64,000 nt of DNA, taken from NCBI RefSeq assembly GCF_009827455.1, contig NZ_WTYZ01000001.1, positions 2,117,001-2,181,000 of the forward strand, written 5' to 3'. Origin of the DNA: Pontixanthobacter aestiaquae (lineage in GTDB: Bacteria; Pseudomonadota; Alphaproteobacteria; Sphingomonadales; Sphingomonadaceae). Positions 36,767-46,938 of the stretch are shown one piece after another. The notes beneath the pieces are model-generated. The model saw nothing but the letters and a program-made list of their open reading frames with translations, did not search any database and was not told the origin of the DNA. The translations under genes and the position numbers were made by a program. Each line of letters begins with the position of its first letter. The first letter of the stretch is position 1.

Positions 36767-37687
36767 TTACTCCGCCGAAGGTTCCGCACATTGCAAACCG
36801 GATAATACCGCCGTGAACCGGTCGCGCGCACGCGGATCATAGAAACGCGCATCGCGGAGCCTCCAGATACCATCCTCGCCCGGCTCGATGAACGGCGTGC
36901 GCGACCAGAACAGAAACGCTTCGACCTGCGGGTCTTTGGCGCGAAGCTCGTCCAGATTGCAGCGGTCCAGCGGCACACCTGGTAAAGCTGTGCCGTTGAT
37001 CGCGTAGAGGCCGTTGCCACCGGTAATCACTTCACGCTGATGAAATATCCCCGGAACGGGACTGGCGATCTGTTGATCGGATCCCGTTGGCGCATCGACG
37101 TGTGAATGCGCCGCGTTTGACGAGATCACCCCATTCAACCCAATATACGCCAATACCGCTACCATCGCGGCGCGGGCGGGCTTTATCCAGTCCCCACCGC
37201 GCTTCTCGCGCCGGAGCGAGAACCATGTTGCAAAACCCAGCAGCGCCCACAGCCACACATCGATTATGAACAGCGTATCGCCATAGAACCACCGGCTCGA
37301 AAACGGCTCCAGCAGGCGGATGCCGTACACATTCAGCCAATCAAGCGCGGGGTGCGTTAAACAGCCGATAAAGCTCAGCAGGAACAGCCACTTGAAATTG
37401 ACCGGCAGCCTGCCCTCAGGACGCTTTCCGCGTTTGGTCTGCCAACGGTCAAACCCGTAGAGCAGCCCTGCCAAGATCAGCGGCAGCAGCAAAAGAGCGG
37501 GCGGGCCATGCGTGATCCCGCGCCGAAAACCGAGATGCTCGGTGCCCTCGAGCCAGAAGAAACACGCCGCATCCACATCGGGCAAATTCGCGCCAATAAT
37601 CAGTGCCGGCATCGCGAGCCCGGTCTTCTTTTTCAGACCAGCTTGCCCCAGCAATGCACCAATTAGCGAGTGAGTTAGATTATCCAT
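36767..37687 (-). CDS. YdjM-like (DUF457) membrane metal-dependent hydrolase
   Basis: 306-aa multi-spanning protein. MDNLTHSLIGALLGQAG, GANLPDVDA, GITHGPPALLLLP and CLTHPALDWLNVYG carry the His/Asp set of the DUF457/YdjM family. E. coli YdjM belongs to the SOS regulon; here no SOS box is seen upstream, but the next gene is photolyase. A soluble C-terminal part of about 110 residues follows the helices. The gene starts 12 nt after korB. Confidence 0.85.
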   Translation of the reverse strand: MDNLTHSLIGALLGQAGLKKKTGLAMPALIIGANLPDVDAACFFWLEGTEHLGFRRGITHGPPALLLLPLILAGLLYGFDRWQTKRGKRPEGRLPVNFKWLFLLSFIGCLTHPALDWLNVYGIRLLEPFSSRWFYGDTLFIIDVWLWALLGFATWFSLRREKRGGDWIKPARAAMVAVLAYIGLNGVISSNAAHSHVDAPTGSDQQIASPVPGIFHQREVITGGNGLYAINGTALPGVPLDRCNLDELRAKDPQVEAFLFWSRTPFIEPGEDGIWRLRDARFYDPRARDRFTAVLSGLQCAEPSAE

Positions 37688-37699
37688 CCTGTCGGACCT

Positions 37700-38749
37700 C
37701 TAATCCGTCGGGTGCCCCTCACTCGCTTCGACGGTCCACGTCTGCCCCTTGGCCAGCAGTTTGGCGAGGTTCGCCTCCTTGCCCGCGGCAGATTTGGCGC
37801 GCTCTTCGATTACCGCTGTTTCGAATGTCGGGCGCGGATCGTCATAGAGGACACCGAGCGCCATGGGGAACGCGCCGAACGGCATTTCGATCAGCAGGTG
37901 GGCGATGGTGCGGTCGGTTTGGTCATGAACCAACACGCCTGCGTCTTTCCAATTTTCTTCAGTCGCCTCGACGACTTTCAGCGTGAGAGTATCGCGGTCG
38001 AGCGAAATGCCTTTGTCAAAACCGGCCTTCGGATCGCCGAACAGCATCGGTTTGCCATGCTCCAGCCATAGCTGGCGGTCGCCTGCACCTTTTGGCGCAG
38101 CGAAATCATTAAACACATCCTTGTTGTAGACGATACAGTTCTGGAAAATCTCGATAAACGCCGCGCCCTGGTGAGCGTGCGCCGCTTTCAAAACGTCAGG
38201 CAGATTTTTCGAAACATCAAAGCCGCGACCCACAAACCGCGCGCCCGAACCCAGCGCAAACGCACAGGGGTTGGCGGGGTGGTCGAATGACCCAATCGGC
38301 GTCGACGGGCTCTTGGTCCCCTCGCGGCTGGTGGGCGAGCTCTGGCCCTTGGTCAGGCCGTAAATCTCGTTGTTGAACAGCATGATCTGCATGTTCACAT
38401 TGCGGCGCAGCACATGCATCATATGGTTGCCGCCGATGGACAGTCCGTCACCGTCGCCGGTCACCAGCCAGATATCGAGATCCGGATTGGCCAGCTTAAC
38501 CCCTGTGGCAACCGCAGGCGCGCGCCCGTGGATCGTGTGGAAGCCGTATGTTTCCATATAATAGGGGAAGCGGCTGGAGCAGCCGATACCACTGATAAAG
38601 CAGGTGTTAGACGGGTCCGCGCCAAGCTGAGGCAAAGTGCGCTGCACCGCCTTGAGAATGGCATAGTCGCCACAGCCGGGACACCAGCGAACTTCCTGAT
38701 CGGTTTCCCAATCCTTGAGCGTGGTTTCGAATTTAACGGGTGCGTTCAT
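37700..38749 (-). CDS. korB: 2-oxoacid:ferredoxin oxidoreductase subunit beta
   Basis: 349-aa TPP-binding subunit, probably 2-oxoglutarate:ferredoxin oxidoreductase. RWCPGCGDYAIL at residues 21-32, GIGCSSRFPYYM, VTGDGDGLSIGGNH (TPP/Mg motif) and EIYGLTKGQSSPTS are clear. It lacks an extra ferredoxin domain, as usual for the two-subunit KorAB. In an aerobe it may supply reduced ferredoxin or bypass the oxoglutarate dehydrogenase complex. A small membrane gene separates it from korA and overlaps it by 4 nt. Confidence 0.93.
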   Translation of the reverse strand: MNAPVKFETTLKDWETDQEVRWCPGCGDYAILKAVQRTLPQLGADPSNTCFISGIGCSSRFPYYMETYGFHTIHGRAPAVATGVKLANPDLDIWLVTGDGDGLSIGGNHMMHVLRRNVNMQIMLFNNEIYGLTKGQSSPTSREGTKSPSTPIGSFDHPANPCAFALGSGARFVGRGFDVSKNLPDVLKAAHAHQGAAFIEIFQNCIVYNKDVFNDFAAPKGAGDRQLWLEHGKPMLFGDPKAGFDKGISLDRDTLTLKVVEATEENWKDAGVLVHDQTDRTIAHLLIEMPFGAFPMALGVLYDDPRPTFETAVIEERAKSAAGKEANLAKLLAKGQTWTVEASEGHPTD

Positions 38750-39144
38750 TGGCTACTATCCTCGGCCTTAGTGGCCATCAAAGTAGTTAATTGTGAAATG
38801 AATATCGTAGGCATCAATCCAAACATTCCAATAAAAGTGTATTGATCATTTCCGAGATCGCTGAACAGAGCCGCGACCACGACTGCTATAGCCATGAGCA
38901 AGCCTCCGGAAACTGCGAGCAACCCTAGGGTAGAATATCCTTTCGGACCCAAAAAGCTCGAAAAAATGGCACGGTTCTGCTCATTAAGCTGACAAAGTGA
39001 TTTAGATTTGCCAATGAAATAGCCGATCAGTAATGCAACGATGGCGCTCACGACTGGCAGCCCAAACAACTTGCCAACTTGTGCGGCAAGTAGCCAGCCG
39101 AAACAAACGAAAAGCATGAGCTTTAGAGTTGGCAGAACGCCCAC
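38746..39144 (-). CDS. Hypothetical four-helix membrane protein inside korAB
   Basis: 132 aa with four hydrophobic segments: LPTLKLMLFVCFGWLLAA, VVSAIVALLIGYFIG, LGLLAVSGGLLMAIAVVVAA and FIGMFGLMPTIFISQL. The sequence is clearly more AT-rich than korA and korB on either side, with AT-rich codons. It directly abuts the korA stop and overlaps korB by ATGA, so it is stitched into the operon without scars. No family recognised. Likely a later addition; whether it serves the Kor enzyme is unknown. Confidence 0.65.
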   Translation of the reverse strand: MGVLPTLKLMLFVCFGWLLAAQVGKLFGLPVVSAIVALLIGYFIGKSKSLCQLNEQNRAIFSSFLGPKGYSTLGLLAVSGGLLMAIAVVVAALFSDLGNDQYTFIGMFGLMPTIFISQLTTLMATKAEDSSQ

Positions 39145-41070
39145 TTAGCCCCCTGAACTCGGCAGCTGTGTGTCATTCACATCAACCTGCCCGCCTTCAT
39201 TGTCATCAATGCCGTCGAAATATTTGCCGATGGCCTCTTCCATTTCGACGATGCTGAATGGCTGGCCACTGGTTTTCGTGAGCGGCGTTGCATCAACAAG
39301 GAACTGGTCGCGCAGCACGGTTTTGAATTGGCCGGTGTTCATTTCGGGCACCAGCACATTGTCGTAAGACTTGAGCAGCTCACCAAGATTCTTCGGCAGC
39401 GGCCAGATGTGGCGGACATGGATATGGCTGACATCCATCCCCTTTGCGCGCGAATTGTCGACAGCGCGGCGGATCGGGCCGTAGGTTGATCCCCAACCAA
39501 CCACGACCAGTTTGCCGCCCGCTTCACCTGCGGCGATTTCCTGATCTGGCACTTCGACGTTCAGAACCTTGTTCACCCGCGCATCGGTCATCGCCTGGTG
39601 ATTGTCGGGCGCGTAGTCGATATGGCCGGTATCGACCGCCTTCTCGATCCCGCCAATGCGGTGCATCAAATCGGGCGTACCCGGCTTGATCCAAGGGCGA
39701 GCGCCTTTTGCATCGCGTTTGTAGGGATGCAACTCGCCGCCTGCGTTTTTCTTGTCCAGAAACTTCGCAGGGAACGGCTCGAATGTGTCCGGATCGGGCA
39801 CTCTCCACGGCTCTGCCGCATTGGCGATATAACCGTCTGTCAGCAGCATCACCGGCGTCATATACTCGGTCGCAATCCGGCACGCCTCGATAGCAACTTC
39901 AAACGCATCGCCGGGGCTACGCGCAGAAATGACCGGCATCGGCGCATCGCCATTGCGGCCATAGATCGCCTGATAGAGATCGCTCTGTTCGGTCTTGGTT
40001 GGGAGGCCAGTGGACGGGCCGCCGCGCTGGCTGTTCACGATGACCAGCGGAAGCTCGGTCATAATCGCAAGGCCCATCGCCTCACCCTTTAGCGCAATGC
40101 CCGGGCCGGACGACGAGGTGATGCCCAACTGCCCCGCATAGGACGCACCAATCGCGGCACAGATCGCGGCAATCTCGTCTTCAGCCTGGAAAGTCGTGAC
40201 GCCGAACTCTTTCAGCCGCGCAAGATGGTGCAAAATCGCCGATGCTGGCGTGATCGGATAGCCGCCAAAGAACATCGGTAGTTCAGCCAATTGCGCACCG
40301 GCCACCAGACCTAAGGAAATCGCCTCTGCTCCGGTGATTGTGCGGTACAGGCCCGGCTCTGCCTCGACCGGATCGATATGCAGCTTTTGCAGCGGACCGG
40401 ACAGTTCGGCCGTCTCGCCATAGGCATGACCGGCATTGAGCGCGGCAATATTGGCATCGGCAATGTCGGGCTTGGATTTGAACTTGGTTTTCAGCCAATC
40501 TTCAATCGGCGCGCGGTCGCGGTCGAACATCCACAGCGCCAGACCCAGCGTCCACATATTCTTGGAGCGCAGTGCGTCTTTATTACCGAGGCCGAAGGGT
40601 TTTACCGCTTCGATCGTCAACGCCGAGATATCGAATGCCAGCACATCCCATTTTGCCAGACTGTCATCTTCCAGCGGCGAGACATCATATTTCGCCTTGT
40701 CGAGGTTACGCTTGGTAAACTCGCCTGTGTCGATAATGATCAGACCGCCGGGTTTCAGCGCATCCAGATTGACCTTCAGACCCGCGGGATTCATCGCAAC
40801 CAGAACGTCAGGCGCGTCACCCGCAGTACTGATCTCACGGCTGCCAAAATTGATCTGGAACGCCGAAACGCCAAACAGGGTCCCCTGCGGCGCGCGAATT
40901 TCTGCGGGGAAATCCGGGAATGTCGCAAGATCGTTGCCAGCAAGAGCGGTTGAAAGCGTAAACTGACCGCCGGTCAGTTGCATCCCGTCGCCGGAATCTC
41001 CGGCAAAACGAACAACAACGGAGTCTGGGGCTGTATCCCGGGGAGTGTCTTTTTCGGCTGCCGTAGCCAT
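39145..41070 (-). CDS. korA: 2-oxoacid:acceptor oxidoreductase subunit alpha
   Basis: 641-aa fusion of the gamma and alpha domains of 2-oxoacid:ferredoxin oxidoreductase. The gamma part (about 20-195) starts VVVRFAGDSGDGMQLTGGQF; the alpha part has FFGGYPITPASAILHHLA and SSSGPGIALKGEA, then NSQRGGPSTGLPTKTEQ. ATG 41070 has AAGGA 7 nt upstream; the frame upstream to 41151 is not family-like. Divergent from rppH with 182 bp between. Confidence 0.93.
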   Translation of the reverse strand: MATAAEKDTPRDTAPDSVVVRFAGDSGDGMQLTGGQFTLSTALAGNDLATFPDFPAEIRAPQGTLFGVSAFQINFGSREISTAGDAPDVLVAMNPAGLKVNLDALKPGGLIIIDTGEFTKRNLDKAKYDVSPLEDDSLAKWDVLAFDISALTIEAVKPFGLGNKDALRSKNMWTLGLALWMFDRDRAPIEDWLKTKFKSKPDIADANIAALNAGHAYGETAELSGPLQKLHIDPVEAEPGLYRTITGAEAISLGLVAGAQLAELPMFFGGYPITPASAILHHLARLKEFGVTTFQAEDEIAAICAAIGASYAGQLGITSSSGPGIALKGEAMGLAIMTELPLVIVNSQRGGPSTGLPTKTEQSDLYQAIYGRNGDAPMPVISARSPGDAFEVAIEACRIATEYMTPVMLLTDGYIANAAEPWRVPDPDTFEPFPAKFLDKKNAGGELHPYKRDAKGARPWIKPGTPDLMHRIGGIEKAVDTGHIDYAPDNHQAMTDARVNKVLNVEVPDQEIAAGEAGGKLVVVGWGSTYGPIRRAVDNSRAKGMDVSHIHVRHIWPLPKNLGELLKSYDNVLVPEMNTGQFKTVLRDQFLVDATPLTKTSGQPFSIVEMEEAIGKYFDGIDDNEGGQVDVNDTQLPSSGG

Positions 41071-41252
41071 TAATTTTCCTTCTCGTGCACGCTCGCCGCG
41101 CGCTCTGTAATCGCGACCTTTCAGTCTTGATGCGCCACCTAGGTGCCACACCTTTCACTCGCAATGAAGTTTTTCTCCTAGATTGGCAAAATGTCGAGTG
41201 GAAAAGCGTGGGTAGTTCGCTAGACCGCCGTGAAACAGTCAAGGATTTGCAA

Positions 41253-41741
41253 ATGAGCGAACTCGGTTACCGCCCCTGTGTCGGGGTGATGCTGGTTAAT
41301 AAAAATGGCAAAGTATTTGTCGCGGAACGGCTCGATAGCCGACACGGAAATGGCCACACTGCCGGTTTCTGGCAAATGCCCCAAGGCGGCGTCGATGAAG
41401 GCGAAGACTTGCAGGAAGCCGCCTTGCGCGAACTCGCCGAGGAAACCGGCGTCGGCGAAGACAAGGTCACGATCCTAGCAAAAGTGAGCGAACCGATCCG
41501 CTATGACTTGCCCGACGAACTGATCGGCAAGCTGTGGAAAGGCAAATATCGCGGGCAAGAGCAAGTCTGGTACCTCGCCCGCTTTCAAGGAGAGGATGCG
41601 GATATCGATCTGGAGGCGCATGATCCGCCAGAATTCGCGCAATGGAAATGGCTGGAACCCGAAGAGCTACCGGGCGTAATCGTGCCGTTCAAGAAACACG
41701 TCTATCGCGCTGTTTTGGCAGAGTTTCAGGCGTTGATTTAG
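41253..41741 (+). CDS. rppH: RNA pyrophosphohydrolase (Nudix)
   Basis: 162-aa Nudix hydrolase that removes pyrophosphate from mRNA 5' ends, starting decay. RPCVGVMLVN at the start, WQMPQGGVDEGED, and the Nudix box through AALRELAEETGV are intact. ATG 41253 has AAGGA 7 nt upstream and gives the family length; the frame back to 41085 lies in intergenic DNA. Ap4A hydrolase activity is the alternative name for this group. Followed by a palindromic repeat hairpin. Confidence 0.93.
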   Translation: MSELGYRPCVGVMLVNKNGKVFVAERLDSRHGNGHTAGFWQMPQGGVDEGEDLQEAALRELAEETGVGEDKVTILAKVSEPIRYDLPDELIGKLWKGKYRGQEQVWYLARFQGEDADIDLEAHDPPEFAQWKWLEPEELPGVIVPFKKHVYRAVLAEFQALI

Positions 41742-41752
41742 ACAGACTAAAG

Positions 41753-41775
41753 CCCCTCTTCTTCAGAGGAGGGGG
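41753..41775 (+). repeat. Palindromic repeat (CCCCTC...GAGGGG family) after rppH
   Basis: CCCCTCTTCT and AGAGGAGGGG form a 10-bp hairpin with one G-U pair between the convergent rppH and TPR genes. Same family as the copies in ligA (60752-60880) and before ligA (62521-62560). It could also help end transcription, though no T-run follows. Confidence 0.7.
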
Positions 41776-41782
41776 AGCCGGA

Positions 41783-42286
41783 CTAATTCTGCGACACTTC
41801 CGTATCGGGCATAACGGCTTCAGCGCGTAGCACCTGCGGCTGCGGGCCGCGGGCGATAGCCTGCGCCAATTCGCGCGTTTCGGGGCAGCGATCACCGCAG
41901 AGTTTTTCCAGCTTGGAGAGGTTCTTGCGTGCCTTTTCGACTGCGCCCTTTTCAACCAGGGCTTCACCCTCGCCCGAGATAGCGGCGACGTTTTCCGGCT
42001 CGCGCGCCTGTGCTTCGCGGTAATAGCTGATGGCTTTGCCTTGCAGCCCTTCGCGGCGAGCCGCTTCTGCCAATGCCAGAAATACCGGTGTATAGCCCGG
42101 GTCAACTGCCAATGCGGCTTCGAAACTGTCGATTGCCTTCTGCGGTTGACCGGCATCAAGTGCAGCTTTGCCTTCCGCGATCAGCATTGCTGCGCGTGGA
42201 TTGGGTTCTCGATCCTGCGCCACGCCCATACTCGCCGTGATGGCGAAAACCAGTGAAAGGGCAGCAGCAGGCGGTCCAAAACGCAT
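41783..42286 (-). CDS. Secreted TPR-repeat protein
   Basis: 167 aa. Start at ATG 42286, second of two tandem ATGs, with AAGGAG 6 nt upstream; the longer frame to 42334 has no ribosome-binding site. Signal peptide PPAAALSLVFAITASMGVA, then about three TPR units (AAMLIAEGKAALDAGQ, AIDSFEAALAVDPGYTPVF, AISYYREAQAREPENVAAI). Likely periplasmic scaffold or adaptor. Partner unknown. Confidence 0.8.
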   Translation of the reverse strand: MRFGPPAAALSLVFAITASMGVAQDREPNPRAAMLIAEGKAALDAGQPQKAIDSFEAALAVDPGYTPVFLALAEAARREGLQGKAISYYREAQAREPENVAAISGEGEALVEKGAVEKARKNLSKLEKLCGDRCPETRELAQAIARGPQPQVLRAEAVMPDTEVSQN

Positions 42287-42357
42287 CATTAACTCCTTGA
42301 AGGCAGGTTTCTGCGAGGGTGTCGAATCTGCCATGGCTTAGTAGTTAACAGCGATTG

Positions 42358-43539
42358 CTATGCGGGTGAAGTGACGCGGCCAATGAAAAATCCGTCCGTG
42401 CCGTCGTGATACGGAGTGAGACGCCGTCCTTTTCCGTGCTCACGGCCAATCGGCCAGTCGAGTGTATCGGCCTGCCAGCCCGGGTGTGAATTGAGAAACG
42501 CATCGATCCGGCTCAGTCCCTCCTCGTCCAAAAGCGAGCAGGTTACGTAGATCAACCGGCCGCCCGGTTTGACCAGTTGCGCGGCGATACCGAGCAAGCG
42601 GGACTGTAAATGCGCGAAATCCGTTACACCGGCCCGATCCAGCCGCCAGCGCGCTTCGGGATTGCGCCGCCAAGTGCCGACGCCCGAGCACGGCGCATCG
42701 ACGAGAACGGCATCGGCCTTGCCGCGATAATCAGCGAGTATTTCCAGCTCTTTGCCCGGGTCAAGCAGAATTGTTTCGACAACACCCGCGCCAGCACGTT
42801 CGGCGCGCGGTGGTAGGTTCCCGAGGCGGCGTTTGTCTGTGTCCGCCGCAATTAGTGCGCCGCGATTTTCCATTGCCGCGGCAAGAGCGAGCGTTTTACC
42901 CCCTGCCCCAGCGCACAGATCGATCACAGTCTCGCCCGGCTTGGCATCGACCGCAGCACAGGCCCATTGGCTGCCATGGTCCTGCACTTCGATCTGGCCA
43001 TCGCGATAGGCCTGCCATTGCTCGACTTGCGTGCCCGATGGATAACGCAGTGCATTTGCCGCGAGCAGTTCTTCGCCTTCTTCGGGCAACTCCAGAGTGT
43101 CGCGGCTCGCTTTTAAGGTGTTGATACGAATATCCAGCGGCGCACGGTCGAGCAGCGCGCCCGCCTCTGCGCCCACGATATCCGATGCGGCGAGCAGGCT
43201 GTTCACCACGGAATGCGCTATTCCACCTTTCGCAGGAACTTCATTCGGACCGATGGCGGGCGGACCATAATTGGAGCCGTCGAAAAGCGGCGCGATTTCG
43301 GAATTGATCTCGGCCAGCCTTAGCATGGCCGCGCGCCCAGTATCGGGGATCGGGCCGCATGCGCGGATTGCGCCATAAACCAGTTCTCGAACGGCGCGGC
43401 GATCTTTCGAACCGGCATAGCGATTGCTGCGTGCCCATTCGGCGATAATCCGGTCGGCAGGCGCGCCCTTGATACGCGCTTTGTCGATAATCGTATCGAG
43501 AATCTCGATCGAGGCTTGAACGCGTGCTGCGGGGGTCAT
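42358..43539 (-). CDS. RsmB-like rRNA m5C methyltransferase
   Basis: 393-aa NOL1/NOP2/Sun-family cytosine-5 methyltransferase. The N-terminal RNA-binding (NusB-like) region is shortened. The SAM site is DLCAGAGGKTLALA, with DAPCSGVGTWRRNPE and the catalytic Cys in VTCSLLDEEG. Probably modifies 16S rRNA. Overlaps the upstream small gene by 4 nt, in a guaB-small ORF-methyltransferase run. Confidence 0.9.
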   Translation of the reverse strand: MTPAARVQASIEILDTIIDKARIKGAPADRIIAEWARSNRYAGSKDRRAVRELVYGAIRACGPIPDTGRAAMLRLAEINSEIAPLFDGSNYGPPAIGPNEVPAKGGIAHSVVNSLLAASDIVGAEAGALLDRAPLDIRINTLKASRDTLELPEEGEELLAANALRYPSGTQVEQWQAYRDGQIEVQDHGSQWACAAVDAKPGETVIDLCAGAGGKTLALAAAMENRGALIAADTDKRRLGNLPPRAERAGAGVVETILLDPGKELEILADYRGKADAVLVDAPCSGVGTWRRNPEARWRLDRAGVTDFAHLQSRLLGIAAQLVKPGGRLIYVTCSLLDEEGLSRIDAFLNSHPGWQADTLDWPIGREHGKGRRLTPYHDGTDGFFIGRVTSPA

Positions 43540-43793
43540 TGGGTTTTGTCCTGCATGTCGCGATAGGCTTTGTCGAATTCCAACCTATCGGGGAATGTCA
43601 CGCACCGAAATTGGTAACGCGTACCGCTGTTGTCGGCAGCGGCCTTGGTCATCCGGTCCGCTATGGTTTTTCCGGCAGTCTCGCACTCGGCCATGTCGGT
43701 AAACACGATCTCGGGTCGCTGAAGATCAATCTTCCCCGGCTTGTCAGGATGCCATCCAAGAATGAACAGCATTACGGGGACGATTTCGATCAT
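43536..43793 (-). CDS. Hypothetical small protein between guaB and RsmB-like gene
   Basis: 85 aa, starting MIEIVPVMLFILGWHP, a short hydrophobic N-terminus that could be a weak signal or anchor, then a polar domain with one Cys pair (ECETAG, QFRCVTF). Coupled by ATGA overlap to the methyltransferase and 8 nt from the guaB stop. No family recognised; the tight operon packing supports a real gene. Confidence 0.65.
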   Translation of the reverse strand: MIEIVPVMLFILGWHPDKPGKIDLQRPEIVFTDMAECETAGKTIADRMTKAAADNSGTRYQFRCVTFPDRLEFDKAYRDMQDKTQ

Positions 43794-43801
43794 CTGCTAT
43801 C

Positions 43802-45322
<1,521 letters not shown>

Positions 45323-45413
45323 TCAAGGTTTGTGACAGTCGCTAGGGGGCAAAGCGGAAATATCCGCCAGTGCCGGTGGATATGCGGCAAAGATGCGTCA
45401 GTGTCCTGTAGCG

Positions 45414-46910
45414 TTAACTGCCCGGATGCGCCGATATGCTCCCGAAATGGCGGACGAATTCAAGGTGGAGTAGCAGATCCTGGCTCGCCCCACCAAGTTC
45501 GACCTCGTCGATCTCGTCATTCGGTCCATGATAGCGGCCTTTGGTGTAACGCCGCATCAGATCAGGTCGGGCAAAGGCGCTGGACACCATCAAAGTGGGC
45601 ACGTCGCTTTGCAGCAAGGCCCAGCCGTCTTGGCGTGTCACGAACTGTGCCGCGAAATCGCGTGCCTCGACGCGGCGGCCCATGCGCATGATGATCGCAT
45701 TTACTTCCGGATCAAGCAGGGTCAGCCCCTCGCCCAATATCGCCACAGCCTCGCCGCGCGGGGCTAGCCCAATCGTATCGACATTGAACGCAGCGACGAT
45801 GGATTCGAGCGGCAGTGGGGGATCGCGCGTGAAGGCCCTCGCGCCGAGTAAACCCCATTCCTCTGCCGTGGTCGCAACGAAATAGACATCGCGGTCCAGG
45901 GCGCGACCACTACTCAACCGCACCGCAAGTTCGGTAAGGAAAGCAAGGCCGCTGGCATTGTCGACAGCCCCGTTGCAAATACGATCTTCGCCCTCACCCT
46001 CAACTTTGCCGCACATGCCGAAATGGTCCCAATGCGCCATTATAAGCACTGCACCGCTATCGGGTACTTTGCCGGGCAATTTCGCAACGAGATTGTGCGT
46101 TTGGACCACAGCTTCAACCGATGTGGCTTCGAGTGTCGCCATGACACCCAGATTGACGGGCCGGAACCCTGCTCGCGCCGACGCCTCTTTCAGCGCCGAA
46201 TAGCGCTCGCCCAGCAAGGTGGTGGCTGCATCCGCTGTGACAATCCCGTCAAGCGTGGCAGCACCTGGCCCGTCAGCGAGCCGGTATGCGCCATTCGCGC
46301 GGATTTGACGGATTTCGTTGAAGCTGACGGCATCGGGCATGATCGCCAGCACCGCCGCCGCACCATTTTCCAACAGAGCATCGCGCTGGAAATTGCGCTG
46401 CGGATGGTCCCATTCCATCACAGCGATACGTCCGGCTAGCTCGGACTGCTCAAGCGTGGTCCCCTGTTTCCCGACATAAAGCAGAGGCGAATCCTCGATC
46501 AAAGTGCGCCTGCCGGAGGAGAAAAGCGCGACCTGATCCGCCGGAACTTCAACTTCGTTACCATCGCGAATGAAGCGCGCGGTGCTGGTGTCCTGCGCCC
46601 AGAGAGCGAGCTCTACCGGTGCAAACCACGGGTTTGCCGGGTCGTTAGTGGCGGATTGCAGGCCAGCTTCCTGCCACTCGCGCGCAAGATAGCTGAGAGT
46701 CTTACGCTCGCCATCGGTGCCCGGTCTGCGTCCCTCGAACTCGTCGCTTGCCAGCACAGCAATATGCGCACGCATATCGGCTTCGATCGCTTGCAGAGAA
46801 TCCGCGCTGGTAGAACGCGGACCATTTATCGGCGCACAGCTGACAGTGGCGAACAATGCCGCCGCACCAGCCATCAGCCTAAGGGCCGAACGCTTAAAGA
46901 TTGCCCGCAT
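45414..46910 (-). CDS. M28-family metallopeptidase, lipoprotein
   Basis: 498-aa zinc aminopeptidase-like protein. Start ATG 46910 gives a lipoprotein signal (LMAGAAALFATVSC, lipobox Cys). An inserted PA-type domain lies about 120-260. Zinc ligands: MAHWDHFGM, NGAVDNASGLAF, ATTAEEWGLLGARAF and FNVDTIGL. The frame open upstream to 47084 overlaps the neighbouring dehydrogenase gene and is not real. Likely cleaves N-terminal residues from peptides in the periplasm. Confidence 0.9.
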   Translation of the reverse strand: MRAIFKRSALRLMAGAAALFATVSCAPINGPRSTSADSLQAIEADMRAHIAVLASDEFEGRRPGTDGERKTLSYLAREWQEAGLQSATNDPANPWFAPVELALWAQDTSTARFIRDGNEVEVPADQVALFSSGRRTLIEDSPLLYVGKQGTTLEQSELAGRIAVMEWDHPQRNFQRDALLENGAAAVLAIMPDAVSFNEIRQIRANGAYRLADGPGAATLDGIVTADAATTLLGERYSALKEASARAGFRPVNLGVMATLEATSVEAVVQTHNLVAKLPGKVPDSGAVLIMAHWDHFGMCGKVEGEGEDRICNGAVDNASGLAFLTELAVRLSSGRALDRDVYFVATTAEEWGLLGARAFTRDPPLPLESIVAAFNVDTIGLAPRGEAVAILGEGLTLLDPEVNAIIMRMGRRVEARDFAAQFVTRQDGWALLQSDVPTLMVSSAFARPDLMRRYTKGRYHGPNDEIDEVELGGASQDLLLHLEFVRHFGSISAHPGS

Positions 46911-46938
46911 TATGCGCACCGAACATATCCGCCCACAC

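Noticed and set aside
35669..36805. 378-aa plus-strand frame opposite photolyase
   Set aside because: Antisense shadow, no motif, no ribosome-binding site.
41136..41145. CACCTAGGTG palindrome between korA and rppH
   Set aside because: Only 10 bp and no second copy; too short to claim as an operator.
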